Shown here: positions 1-10,182 of the stretch, piece after piece
Layout: every line of letters starts with the position of its first letter
How positions within the stretch are numbered: the stretch's first letter is position 1
NCBI GenBank assembly: GCA_032717465.1
Contig: CM064683.1
Coordinates: forward strand, 42,098,018 to 42,162,017
Origin: Coenobita brevimanus
Lineage: Eukaryota > Arthropoda > Malacostraca > Decapoda > Coenobitidae
Reading direction: 5' to 3'
Length of the DNA: 64,000 nt
Position numbers and translations under genes: made by a program
The notes under the pieces: generated by a model
Told to the model about the DNA's origin: nothing
The model's input: only the letters and a program-made list of their open reading frames with translations
Database searches by the model: none

Positions 1-1222
1 GAATTTTTTGCTAGAATAGCACACAGGCATCTCAAAGCCTTGATCATTATCCTGAAGCATAACTGCACCAGCCCCTAGGCCACTGGCATCAACAGCTAAT
101 TTAAAGGGTTTATCAAAACTTGGAGCTTGAAGCACTGGGTGACTTGATAGGATGGCTTTGACCTCAGAATAGGCATCCTCACATTCTGACATCCACTCAT
201 ACATGACTCCTTTCCTTCTTAAATCAATGAGGGAGGCTACAAGATCAGAGAAGTTCAAGACAAAACGTCTGGATTACCCTACCATACCCAAGAATCGTTG
301 CAACTCTCTCTTATTTTTGGGTTGGGTGGAATTGACTATGGCCTGAACTTTGACATCAGGTGGACTCACTTGGCCTAATCCAACCACATAACCTAGGTAC
401 TACACTTGAGCCCTTACAAATTCACATTTAGTTAAATTAAGTGCTAAATTAGCAGAGGACAGTCTCTGCAGCAAGGGATCTAGTTGGCTCAGGTGTTGTT
501 TCCAGGTGTCACTAAAAATAACATCATCAATGTAAGTCTTACAACCTTCTGCATCTGTGATGAGATCATTGATCAACCTTTGGAAGGTGGCAGGAGCATT
601 CTTCATACCATAGGGCATGACCTTACATTTATATGAATTGCCACTGACCACAAAACAGGAAATTTCTCAGGCCCTTTCTGTCAGTGGGACTTGCCAATAT
701 CCCTTCATCAAATCTAATTTTGTAATAAACTTAGCACTGCCTATCGCGTTCACACAATCATCTACTCTGGGAAGTGGGTAAATATCAGTCTTGGTAAAGG
801 AGTTGACTTCACGATAATCAATGCAAATGTGATGTGATCCACCAGGTTTTTGGAACCACTATGACCAGGGTGCACCACTCACTTTGACATGAGTCAATTA
901 TCCTCTGCTGCAACATGTAGTTCAGTTCCTCATGAGTGATGGTCTGCTTCTGAGGACTAGCCCGGCAGTGTGACTGCTTGACAGGGCTGGCGTCTCCAAT
1001 ATCCACGTCATGCTGTGCCACTTCCGTCCATCCTGGGGTGTCCCGGAGGACATCAGGAAACTTCCTGAGAAGGGCAACAAGTTCGACAGACAGCTCTGCA
1101 GTCAAATGGGAGAGTTTATCAGTCAATGTACTCCAAACACCCTGGTTTTCTCTCCAACTGGTCGTCTGGTCCAAAGTCAAAGGGCAGCCCTCATCCTCCA
1201 CCAACTCGACAGCCGACACCAC
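1..1222 (-). pseudogene. gypsy RT / RNase H remnant, copy 1
   Basis: The minus strand carries reverse-transcriptase signatures: the fingers/palm segment ending MKNAPATFQRL and the active-site block YIDDV at about 525-545. An upstream segment (1222-818) holds the conserved pre-RT region with a run resembling DVDIGDASPVKQ and RASPQKQ. RNase H sequence begins below position 240 and is cut by the window edge. Several frameshifts and stops separate these blocks, for example an amber codon just after the VRAQV stretch near 400, so no functional enzyme is encoded. Family assignment is clear; boundaries between RT and RNase H are approximate. Confidence 0.85.
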
Positions 1223-1273
1223 GTATGCAGCTCTAGGGTTCCACGTCTCTCCTGTGGTACTCCTTCAACATAT

Positions 1274-2664
1274 TTACATGGGACAATCTTCATTCCTTCC
1301 TCCGGTCTGGGGTATAATGACATAATTTACTTCACCTACCCTCTTCTCCACTACATAAGGGCCTGCAAAATTTGCCTGCCGAGGATGACCATGAATGGGA
1401 AGCAAGACAAGAATTTGATTGCCTGGGTGAAACACTCTGTGCCTAACTTTCTTAGAGTGGTCATACCACCTCTTCATCTTCTCCTGAGATGACTCCAAGT
1501 GTGCCCTGGCTACTTCCATAATATAGGCCAGTTTTTCTTTATATTTTGACAGGTACTCCAGCAAGTTAATTTGGTCATCATCCTTGACCCATTGTTCTTT
1601 GAGGAGTTTAAGAGGACCTCTTACTTCAAGGCCAAAGATTAACTGAAAGGGGGAGTAGCCCAAGGGCTCGCTTGGTGCCTCTCTGGTTGCAAAAAGTAGG
1701 AAAGGCAACACTTGTCCCATTCCGTTTCATCTCCACACAACTTTTTAAGCATACACTTCAAAGTTTGGTGATACATCTCTAATGCACCCTGACTCTGAGG
1801 ATGATATGCTGAGGAAGTGATCTGGGAGATTCCTGACTCCTTTAGGGTTTGTCTGAACAGTATTACTACCTTCATCTGACTGAACTTCCTTAGGGGGACC
1901 AAAACAGGTAAAGAAGGTCGGTATCTCTTTGACAACCAATTTAGCTGAAATATTTCTCAAAGGAATGACTTTGGGATATCTAGTGGCCATGCCTAACATT
2001 GTGAGGATGTGCTGGTGGCCTGAGGGGGTTTTAGGCAAAGAGCCAACAATTTCCACAATGACCCTAGTGAATGGAGCCTCAAACACAGGTAGAGGAATCA
2101 AAGGAGCCACAGGGATGGGTTTATTGCTCTTACTGACTAGCTGACAGGTGTGACATGACTTACAGAACCGGGAGACATCTTAACGGATTCCAGGCCAGTA
2201 AAAATGCTGCCAGATGCGGGAGAGAGTCTTCCTCACCTCAACTGACCTGCTAAAGAAGAGTCATGAGCAACGGACATAATTTTTTGCCTATAGGGTCTTG
2301 GAACCACCACCTGGTACATAGTCTCCCACCTGTTATCATAAGCAACACTAGGAGGTCGCCATCTTCGCATTAACTCGTTGTTTGGCCTTATATAATAACT
2401 TTCTGTCCATTCAGACTCACATTCATCTTCCCTAACTGCTGACCCAATTAAGGTGGCAATCTCTTGATCAGAACTTTGCATATCAGCTAACTTTGCATTT
2501 ACATCAGCCTGGGGATAATCATCAACCTCTGAGTCATTTAACTGGGCGAGAAAGGTAACACCAAGCCCAAAATCTTCGTCGGCATTGCCAGTGCCATTAC
2601 TGTCAACATTCTCATGGCTGACCTTTGCCATCATAGCTCTAGTTACAACACATGCGGGAAACAA
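1274..2664 (-). pseudogene. gypsy integrase remnant, copy 1
   Basis: Three overlapping minus-strand frames together cover a retroviral-type integrase. The N-terminal HHCC zinc-binding region lies around 2140-2270 in a shifted frame (FYWPG, CKSCHTCQ). The core has QSDEGSN and, later, HPQSQGALE, giving the second and third acidic catalytic positions. The first catalytic Asp (expected in a VIVDxVGxLP block) is replaced by Glu (VIVEIVGSLP), a change shared with copy 2. The C-terminal segment (1720-1274) ends in the usual chromatin-proximal region. It lies upstream of RT relative to transcription, which is unusual for Ty3/gypsy. Confidence 0.85.
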
Positions 2665-2766
2665 TTTAGGACATACCGTACAACTTACAACTCTGTAGAC
2701 CTATCCTCACTCACGGGAGTTTTTGACACGCAGGGAACAACACTCATTTGTTCTCCCGCCAAGTCA

Positions 2767-3129
2767 TTACCCAAAAGAAAACTGACCCCTGGTACAGGCA
2801 ACACCCACACGCACTGAACCAGTAACTAACTCTGACTGGAGCTTCACCTCAACTAGGGGAACAGATACAAACTCAGCTATACCATGCAACAAGACACATT
2901 CATTAGGGTCAGCTACATCAACAATCCCCTTCAGTATTAGTGACTGTGAAGCTCCTGTGTCTCTAACTATAGTGACTTCCTGACCACTTTTTCCATCAAG
3001 TGAAACTAACCCCTTAGATATGAAGTTAGCAAATAAATGATCTGAGAAGGAGTCACTTTGTGTACTGCTTGGGGGAGGATACTCTGATGAAGTCTTATTA
3101 CCACTCTCACCTGAACTTGACGGCTGCAC
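2767..3129 (-). pseudogene. gypsy aspartic protease remnant, copy 1
   Basis: The 120-codon minus-strand frame contains VRDTGASQSLI, matching the retropepsin catalytic D-T/S-G motif (DTGAS) with the flanking hydrophobic residues. A Ser-rich stretch precedes it. The next downstream block (2664 onward) is the linker and start of integrase. The same frame in copy 2 differs by one visible residue (Arg/Cys in the GSVxVGV stretch). The protease is not joined in frame to gag. Confidence 0.8.
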
Positions 3130-3174
3130 TGCTCAATTCTTACTAGTGTCTAGCAGTGGCTCTACAGGAGTCTG

Positions 3175-4430
3175 TCAATCAACCATTGACAGCTCCATCC
3201 TGGCCTTATCAACAATATGCACCTGCTGGGGGGGTGTCTGACCACCGCTAACAATATCTGTGGGTGGCTGCTCTCTGTTGGTGTCACAAGATCCCCAAGA
3301 GTTTACCAAAGTATTGTAGTAGGTTTCACATTGGAACTTTTCCCTCGTTTTTTCCAGCAACAATCTTCCAAGTGGCCCGTTTTCTAGGAATACCGGCAAA
3401 ACCTGACACTTTTTCTTGACCCTCTGGCAACACTGTCCTCAATTACTTTCGTGGAACTAACATGCTCTGGGGTTGCAGTGTTCCCACTAGTGTCACTTGA
3501 CATTAACTTGCCTTTACCAGAAGGGTTCACAAAAACTGGGTGGTTCACTCTCCTACCCTTAAAAATGACTGAGGCTTACGTTCATGCTTATAAATTATAC
3601 TATATTATCTGCTACAACAGCAGCCTCAGCTAGGGTATCTAAATCTTTCTCTGTTAGGTGTGTAGCAACATCCCTATCTATGTTACCAGCGAAGTATTCC
3701 AAGATCATTAATTCTCTCAGTTTAATCAACTTTCTTCGAATGTAACCATTGATCAAATAAGTCTGTGAGTACTTAAACATATTCCACATGAGTCTGATTT
3801 TTCTGTTTAAAGGTAGATCTAAATTTAAGCCTATATGCCTCTGGCACGAGTTCATATGCTTTTAGAATGGCCTCTTTTAAACAATCATAGTTAGCACTTG
3901 ATCAACTGATAATGAAATATAAGCCTTTGAGCCTTTTCTTTCAAAATACTCTGCAGCAGTGCAGCCTTTTGGCCACGAGAGACGACCTGCCACCTTTTCA
4001 AACATACGGAAGTACTTTAGTGACGTCTTGCTCATTAAAGGGAGGTACTAGCTTAATGTTCCTAGCAACATCAAAATATTCCCTGGCAGTTGAACTACTG
4101 CTAGCTAGAGGTGGACTATCAGAGTACTCCAGTGTGATTTCATGATCCATTTCTTTTTGTCTCACTTGGGCTTGTAATTATAACACTCATCTGAGCATTC
4201 GATTCTGTTTCTCTCATTTTAGCATTCCATTCTTGTTCTCTTATTATGGCTTGCACTTCTAGTTCCCTCAGCTTAATTCTGGCTAGCTCAAGTTGCACTT
4301 TGTCACCAGCATCATGAGCAGAAAAATCACTGGGGCCAGGTATCTCCGACGCCAAAATCTCAGGGTCAACACCTTGTGCAGTATCAGATGGCTCTGAACT
4401 AGCTATGGAGGACTCACTTTGCTCAAACAT
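3175..4430 (-). pseudogene. gypsy gag / nucleocapsid remnant, copy 1
   Basis: The first minus-strand block (4430-4140) starts MFEQSESSIASSEPSD and continues as a charged, coiled-coil-like helix rich in Glu and Arg, typical of a gag amino terminus. A second block (3855-3595) resembles the gag capsid end (DRDVATHLTEKDLDTLAEAA). Around 3355-3400, in an alternative frame, is a damaged CCHC zinc knuckle: a Cys, a Ser in place of the second Cys, then GHLEDC. Frameshifts separate the blocks. All the same lesions occur in copy 2. Confidence 0.7.
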
Positions 4431-4734
4431 GGTGTCAAATATTCGATCAAGTAACAGTCTTAGTGACTGAGGCAGAAAATCTCAACTGTAAGGCCTGGGC
4501 AAGCAATATGAGCTCATGTTTTGTGTTTTCACTCTGGCTGGGGAAGGCTTGGATTCCAATAATCACTATCACATCACTATCACTCATTAGGGCCATGATT
4601 ACTGATTATAGTTAAGTAGATAGGAGTAAGCACTGTGTATGTGGCTAAAGTTACCAATATTATGTCACAGAGCTATCCTGGCAGGAGGTCGCCAAATTGT
4701 TATGGGGGTATATATTACGGTGCACTCTTAACCC

Positions 4735-4738
4735 TTAA
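4735..4738. repeat. TTAA target-site duplication, left
   Basis: This is the TTAA at the left edge of the piggyBac element. The empty site in LTR B reads CCC-TTAA-TTAA-GCACC, so the insertion used the first TTAA. Confidence 0.95.
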
Positions 4739-4991
4739 CCCGCCCCGTCCCGACGACGTATGGGTACGTCACCACGATTTGCATTTGCCAGTCCCGGCGA
4801 CGTACCAGTACGTCGTGCAATTGCAATGTGCATAATTTCGACAATTTTCAAATTTCGCGCTTGATTTGCGGTACGTACCCTCGCCTGACCTTCCCCTACC
4901 TGCCACCAGGCGGGGACACTCGGCGACCCCGCGCGACCCGCGCTAGCCCGCCGCTCGTCCACTCACCTGGTAGCCACGGTCCTGCTCAGAC

Positions 4992-7471
4992 ATGGCTAAG
5001 AGAGGTCTCTCAGAGAGCGAAATTCAAGTCGCCCTGGACACCTTTACCGGCGACAGTGATTCCCCACTGGATGACGAGGAGATGGACAAAGATTATGTGC
5101 AGCCAGATGAGGAAGAAACCACCAGCAGTGACGAGGAAGTTCCGTCACCAAGGAAACGGCAGTACGTGACTTACCGTGCTGCTAGAGAGGGGCAGGAGGC
5201 AAAGAAGGCACGTGGTATGTCATATCCCTATCCCCAGCGTGCCTTGGAAGCCGAATTCGAGGTCGAGGACGAGGACGAGGACGAGGACGGAGACGTGGGA
5301 CGTGCTGCCACGTGGTATGGGCGGGAGGTGATTACGCATCGTGGCCCAGAGCGCACACCACGTCGTCTAAGCAGGTATGGGCCAAGCATTCTGTTTGGGG
5401 CGGTAGGAAGTGAAGTGGAGGGAGTGGGGAGTGAAATGGACATTCCTGGGATTAGGGAAAGTGAGAGTGAGGTGGGTGAGTCATTGCTCTCCCTACGCAG
5501 TGTGAGGCGGCAGAGTGGATCACGTGGGCCAGTGCGGGTGCGTTCCTTATCACGTGGGGTTGTGAGGGAGGGGGACGGTGGGGAGGAACCACTCCAAAGC
5601 ACGTCTTATGCTCCCCAATATCCCCTAACACGTGTTCGAGGCAAGGTTGCGTGAGAGAGCACGTGGTGTGGTAATGGAGGGGGAAGGTGGGGAGGAACCA
5701 CTCCCCAGCACGTCTTCTGCTCCCCAATATCAAACTATTTCATCCCCACAGCCCCCTAATGTTCCTCAAGGCCGTAAGGGTAAGGGAAAGGGAAAGGGTA
5801 AAGGCAGAGGGAAGAGGAGTGACAGTGGGAAGCCCTCCGTACTCCTTCTCCCCAACCTCCCCAACCAGGATCTCCTCCCCACCCAGACGAAGGCGGTGAT
5901 GGGGACGAGGGATTTGTGTCGTGGGATTGGGAGGATGGGAGTGATTTTCTCTCCTCATTCACCCCTTCACTGAGCAGGGGCGATCTGGCTGCATTGCACC
6001 AGGTATTCACTGTAATTCAAGCAGGTTGGATTTTTTCCACCTGTTTTTCAGTGAGGCCTTCGTTGATCAGATCGTGCTTCAAACAAACCTGTTTGCAAGC
6101 GGCCAGCGGCTAGAAAGTGAAAGATTGGGAAGAAGGAGTAGGCATTCAATGATATATGATTACCCTGTCTCCATTCCAGAAATGTTCTTATTTTTTGCCC
6201 TTGTCCTTTTGATGGGTATAATAAGAAAAAATAGAATTCCTGCTTACTGGACTAGGGACCCTGTTATGTTTACCCCCATATTTGGTCAAGTGATGAGCCG
6301 TAATCGGTTTCAACAAATTCTAAGTCGCCTCCATTTTTATGATGCTAATGACCCTGCAAATGCAAACAACATGGACAAAATGAGGCGAATTAGGCTGGTC
6401 TTTGATCACCTCAGGCAAACCTTTCGATCCTCATTCTATCCCTATAGAGATCTCGTCATAGACGAGAGTCTCGTGTTGTGGAGAGGCAATATTTCATTCA
6501 GACAGTATATACCCAGCAAAAGGCACCGTTTTGGGTTCAAGATCTTTGTTATGTGTGACTGTAGGACTGGATACGTGCAAGACATAGTCTTGTACACCGG
6601 TGCACAGACAGACATAATAGAAGATCGAAGTATAGGACTTTCTGGAGCAGTGGTAAAGACGATGATACAAGACTACCTTCATCGTGGTCACGTTCTCTAC
6701 CTCGACAACTGGTACACTAGCCCTCTTCTCGCTCGTTATCTTCACAGACATGAAACGGGAGTATGTGGAACTGTAAAGGTGAACCGGCGTCACATGGTCA
6801 AGGTAGGGCGGAAACTTGCAAGGAGTGAGGTTGTCTTCTTCAAAGCAAACAACATCCTTGCAACAATGTGGAACCACAACAGAGAAGTAAGCCTCTTGTC
6901 CACGGTTCACCGCCCCTTGATGCACCGTACTGATTCTGTTGATTACCATAGCGAGAGCAGGCGTCGTGTTTGGAAACCTGAATGTGTCATGGACTATAAT
7001 ATAAACATGCGCCTCGTGGACCAGTCAGACTCCATGATATCGACGGTAGAGTGTGCCAGGACCACGATGAAGTGGTATAAGAAACTGTTCTTTCACTTGC
7101 TAGATATCACTGCTCTGAATTGCCACCACCTTCACGCCATGACCACAGGAGTTCAGGAAACCTTTGAAGGGTTTGTGAGGGAGCTCACACGAGAAATCTT
7201 TGCAAAATATGCGGTTGAAAGGCCCCAACAGCGCCCCCGCACTGCCCCAATTACCCACACTCCCCAGAGAATATCCGCCCGCCATTTCCCCACTCCTATC
7301 CCGCCCCAGCCCAACAGACCTAGGCCCCAGCGCAGGTGTCACGTGTGCAGTAATTCCCAGGTGCGACTCACGACACAGAGGAAGGACACCCGCTATGAGT
7401 GCGTGCAGTGTGACGTGGGTCTGTGTATTCACCCATGTTTTAGTGAATACCACACGTTGCTGCAATTTTAG
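4992..7471 (+). pseudogene. piggyBac transposase, frame-disrupted N-terminus
   Basis: The ATG at 4992 opens an acidic N-terminal region (MAKRGLSESEIQ) that stops at 5654. The reading then moves through other frames, with a Lys/Gly-rich basic run at about 5770-5820 and an acidic block ending SSFTPSLSRG near 5975. A 481-codon open run at 6026-7471 carries the catalytic domain. Its putative DDD triad lies in LVIDESL, YLDNWY and RLVDQSD, at run residues 146, 227 and 332. A C-terminal Cys-rich zinc-binding domain follows (CHVC, CVQC, CIHPC). An imperfect tandem duplication (about 5553-5630 against 5660-5735) accounts for part of the frame trouble. Introns cannot be excluded, but no convincing splice pair restores one frame, so I call it broken at the N-terminus with an intact catalytic domain. 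Confidence 0.88.
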
Positions 7472-8404
7472 CATGGTGTGATTGCGAAAGGACGCAGAAA
7501 TTATGATGTAAATGCGACAGACAGACGCTCTGTGAAAAAAATCAGTCATGTGGATCGCCAAATATTAGTATAAAGTGCCTACGGGTAGAACATAAGTGCA
7601 AACATTGGGTGTAAGTATATAAATCTGCCCTAAGTTGAAACTTACATAGAGAGGGTTGTTTGATGCGATATTCTGTCGCTCAGTGCAATAAATACGGCCC
7701 CTTATTATATATTTTCTATTATGTGACATTCTTACTGGTATAATATAAGTTCAAATTATTGTATATGATGATGTATTTCCTAAGTCAAATATTCATAGCG
7801 TGTCTATAAAGATAAGATTTCCTGACGCCTAGTCGAATGAATAAGGCACGTATTAGTCAAAATAAAAGTCAGCAAGTGATAAAGTGAATAATTAGTATAT
7901 AAGTGTGTGCGTGAATTAGTATATAAGTGTGTGAGTATTATGTATGACGTAACATTCCTTGCGAGGGTATTTTCAGGCGATATTCTCACGCTCACTTGAA
8001 TAAATAATGGCAGTAAGTATGTACAGTGCATTGGAGGGTGTAAACGTGTGTAATGTAAGTGGGAAAATATAATTGGAGTGAATAAATAAAGTAGATGATG
8101 AAACACGAGTGTTTGAGATCGTGGTTGCTACGTGAATATGCGCTAGCATATCGCTAAATGCCCTCGTAATGAATGAAAATAATTGAAAACCTTCACAGTG
8201 GTGGGGGAAAGGTTCTATGTAAATGGGAAAATAATTAGAAAGTGATAAAACAATTTGGTATGTTGAAATACGAGACATAGCGAGTGCGCTTACTAAGCTG
8301 ATGTGCGCTAAACTTATGCTGCATGTCATCAAAATGAATGAAAACATCTGAAATCACTTACAAACAGTTGTAATTAGTAAATTGTCACTTTGAAACACCA
8401 GCAT
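7472..8404. other. piggyBac 3' non-coding sequence
   Basis: This is AT-rich sequence downstream of the transposase stop. It includes a short direct repeat of ATTAGTATATAAGTGTGTG around 7891-7938. No coding potential is convincing on either strand. Confidence 0.5.
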
Positions 8405-8777
8405 ACATGAGCAGAAAAATGATCGGTAGACTCCATAACAGCCAAAATTAGCAGATAGCATGATACGTGCAGTATCAGATGGCTCTGAACTAGCTATGGA
8501 TGGTACAATCTTACTTTGCTCAAACATGTGTCTGAAATCCATTATATTGTTACTGTTATTGTTTATTAGTACAGAAAATTCAACTGTAAATGTATGAGGT
8601 GTTGTGTGTTGTTTTCATTACTCCTTACCATAGAAAACGTTTCCAATAATCAGCCCATTACAGAATCACTATCACTCATTAGGGAAACCCATGTATTACT
8701 GACCACTTAAGTAGACTGCAGAGACAACTGTTCTTCAAGATTACCATATTATCTCACAGAGCTATCCTGGCAGGAAG
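8405..8777 (-). repeat. Diverged gypsy gag/leader fragment inside piggyBac
   Basis: The sequence is collinear with 4311-4687 of the gypsy copy. Shared words include GTGCAGTATCAGATGGCTCT, CAAACATG and GAGCTATCCTGGCAGGA, with many substitutions and small indels between. It corresponds to the start of gag plus the leader and stops just before the PBS/LTR junction. It lies within the TIR-bounded piggyBac element, so it is either captured cargo or an older nested relic. It is far more diverged than the two full gypsy copies are from each other. Confidence 0.8.
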
Positions 8778-8858
8778 TTTCATAAGAAAAAAATTTTTTC
8801 CAAAAAGGCTCGGGACTGGGGGATGTCATAGGTGCGGAAAGGCTCGGGACGTGACGGG

Positions 8859-8862
8859 TTAA
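8859..8862. repeat. TTAA target-site duplication, right
   Basis: The right-hand TTAA follows the piggyBac terminus and is itself followed by the second native TTAA at 8863-8866. Confidence 0.95.
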
Positions 8863-8989
8863 TTAAGCACCAAAAGGAATAAGATTGAAAACTAACTTTT
8901 TCATTAATGGGGTGGCCAAGGGCTTAGAGTTAATTGTTTTACAGGGAGAGGCACTAATCCTCCACCAACCCAACTTGACACGTAGGGAT

Positions 8990-9107
8990 GCCAACAACGT
9001 CTGGTGTTCCCAGGCGGTCACCCATCCAAGTACTAACCAGACCCAACATTGCTTAACTTCGCTGATCAGACGGGAAGCGGTGTATTCGACGTGGTATGGC
9101 CGTTACT
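8990..9107 (-). rRNA. 5S rRNA-like sequence embedded in LTR A
   Basis: The minus strand reads as a near-complete 5S rRNA of about 118 nt, including CCATACCACG near the 5' end, GAAGTTAAGCAATGTTGGG (box A region), TGGTTAGTACTTGGATGGGT and GACCGCCTGGGAACACC (intermediate element and box C). The 3' end GTTGTTGGC is canonical, but the first three 5' bases do not pair with it, so the terminal stem is incomplete. It sits well inside the LTR, in the element's sense orientation, with identical placement in LTR B. This makes it an LTR component rather than a host 5S gene. The internal Pol III control region looks intact; transcription is not shown. Confidence 0.85.
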
Positions 9108-9399
9108 TACCTTACACTATAACATACACACACCGAAGAAGAAACCAAGATTCGTTTTAGAAAGGGGAATTCACATAGGCCTCAAAATACAAATATAAAA
9201 ATAATTATTTCTTACCTAAGCAGATTACAATCAGTGGAGGCAACGTACTTACAGAGCTCGAGGAACTAGGAGAACTCGTCGATGATATAATCCAGATATA
9301 AATCACACACTAGTGTTAAATAGAGTAGTGAACCAAAAATGGGAAACGGTGCACAAACAGTGTGTATTGTAATTAAAGTAACGTATTTAGTAATGTGTG

Positions 9400-9505
9400 A
9401 AAATATGTGGAAAAATGCAACAAAATGTGACAAAAAGTGTAACGTGACAAAAGGTGACAAAATGTGTCAAAATGTAGGACAAAAAAGTGACAAAAAAGTG
9501 TGTCT
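9400..9505. repeat. GTGACAAAA-type short tandem array in LTR A
   Basis: The plus strand repeats words such as GTGACAAAA, TGTGACAAAAAG and GGTGACAAAATGTG, spaced about 10-12 bp. The same array is at 15900-15995 in LTR B. It could hold reiterated binding sites within the LTR; this is inference. Confidence 0.6.
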
Positions 9506-9522
9506 CTCACATGGTCCTCGAG

Positions 9523-9530
9523 CTTATAAA
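9523..9530 (-). promoter_or_regulatory. Candidate TATA box of LTR A
   Basis: TTTATAAG reads on the minus strand in a CTC-rich context about 460 nt into the LTR, upstream of the 5S-like segment. The counterpart in LTR B is at about 16016-16023. Position and orientation suit an LTR promoter, but nothing else confirms it. Confidence 0.3.
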
Positions 9531-10039
9531 GTAGACTTACTCCGCCTCTCCCAGCTAACTAGCCACTAGGCTGTCTTAAGAGTAATCTTCAGTCATACAC
9601 AAAGAGTGGAGGCACCTGCTACCAATGGGGGCCTTACACATCTCACACATAACCATTAGCATGCCGTCAAGAGAGCCAAGAAAGCATTTTTTAGACTGCT
9701 ATTGGCAAGTACTCTCATTTTCCTCCTCCAACACTATAATTCACACCCACTTATGGTCAAGGACAAAAGGGTCTCTGCATAATTTCTGGGAAAAGCAACA
9801 AGCGTTATCTGCCCAGAAGCAGAAAAACTGACCGCTAAGTAATACAGCGAAGATAGGGTTATACCCTCACAGGCAGCAAAACTGATAACACAAAAGATTT
9901 ATCGTTCTTGATGGCTCGCTTATCTCCATACATTATCTTCTCAACTTATATTTCACCAATTCACTACTGGAGTAACAACATCAGTGACACCTCCCTACCT
10001 GAGAGAAGCAATTTCCTAAGGGGAAATTTCTAGATACTG

Positions 10040-10139
10040 TTCAATTTTAAGTTCTGGACAGGTAATCTGTTAAAACATTAGTAACACCATTATATGGCGC
10101 ACATCAATGGAATATTCCTGAAAAAATTGGGCCAGCTGG

Positions 10140-10182
<43 letters not shown>

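Larger units (their letters stand above)
1..4697 (-). mobile_element. Ty3/gypsy internal region, copy 1 (left-truncated by window)
   Basis: Reading the minus strand from 4697 down, the order is primer-binding region, gag, protease, integrase, reverse transcriptase and the start of RNase H. The sequence is collinear and nearly identical with 10591-15291, at an offset of 10590-10594. Frames are broken by stops and frameshifts at the same places in both copies, so the element was already dead when duplicated. Copy 1 runs off the left edge inside RNase H. A probable PBS begins TGGCGACCTCCTGCCAGG next to the LTR; I could not assign its tRNA. The order with integrase ahead of RT resembles the Gmr1 group of Ty3/gypsy elements. 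Confidence 0.9.
4739..8858 (+). mobile_element. piggyBac-superfamily transposon (4,120 bp)
   Basis: The element is bounded by TTAA on both sides and by imperfect terminal inverted repeats: left CCCGCCCCGTCCCGACG, right (reverse complement) CCCGTCACGTCCCGAGC, matching at 13 of 17 positions. It encodes a recognisable piggyBac transposase on the plus strand. The left subterminal region has two near-palindromes of the form GACGTA..GTACGTC, and the right one has two copies of AAGGCTCGGGAC. The intact empty site in LTR B (around 15329) proves the boundaries. The 3' non-coding part also contains a diverged gypsy leader/gag fragment. Confidence 0.95.
4698..9989 (-). mobile_element. gypsy LTR A, interrupted by piggyBac
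   Basis: On the plus strand the LTR starts TGTTATGGGG at 4698 and ends GTGACA at 9989, giving the TG...CA ends expected of an LTR. A purine tract (minus-strand AGGTAGGGAGG) abuts it on the copy-2 side, and the PBS abuts it on the copy-1 side. Removing the piggyBac insert leaves about 1.17 kb. The same sequence recurs as LTR B. The LTR contains a 5S-rRNA-like segment, a TATA-like site and a short GTGACAAAA-rich array. Relative to LTR B it lacks about 25 bp just after the TTTTTCATT stretch near 8905. Confidence 0.85.

Noticed and set aside
5228..6010. Minus-strand and alternative-frame ORFs over the piggyBac N-terminal region
   Set aside because: They are shadows of the acidic and Lys/Gly-rich transposase N-terminus.
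7804..8347. Minus-strand open frames of 100 and 124 codons in the piggyBac 3' region
   Set aside because: Composition is that of AT-rich non-coding DNA and no family resemblance is visible; they overlap direct repeats.
8990..9107. A host 5S rRNA gene
   Set aside because: The same sequence lies at the same place in both LTRs and its 5' terminal bases do not pair with the 3' end, so it is treated as an element component.
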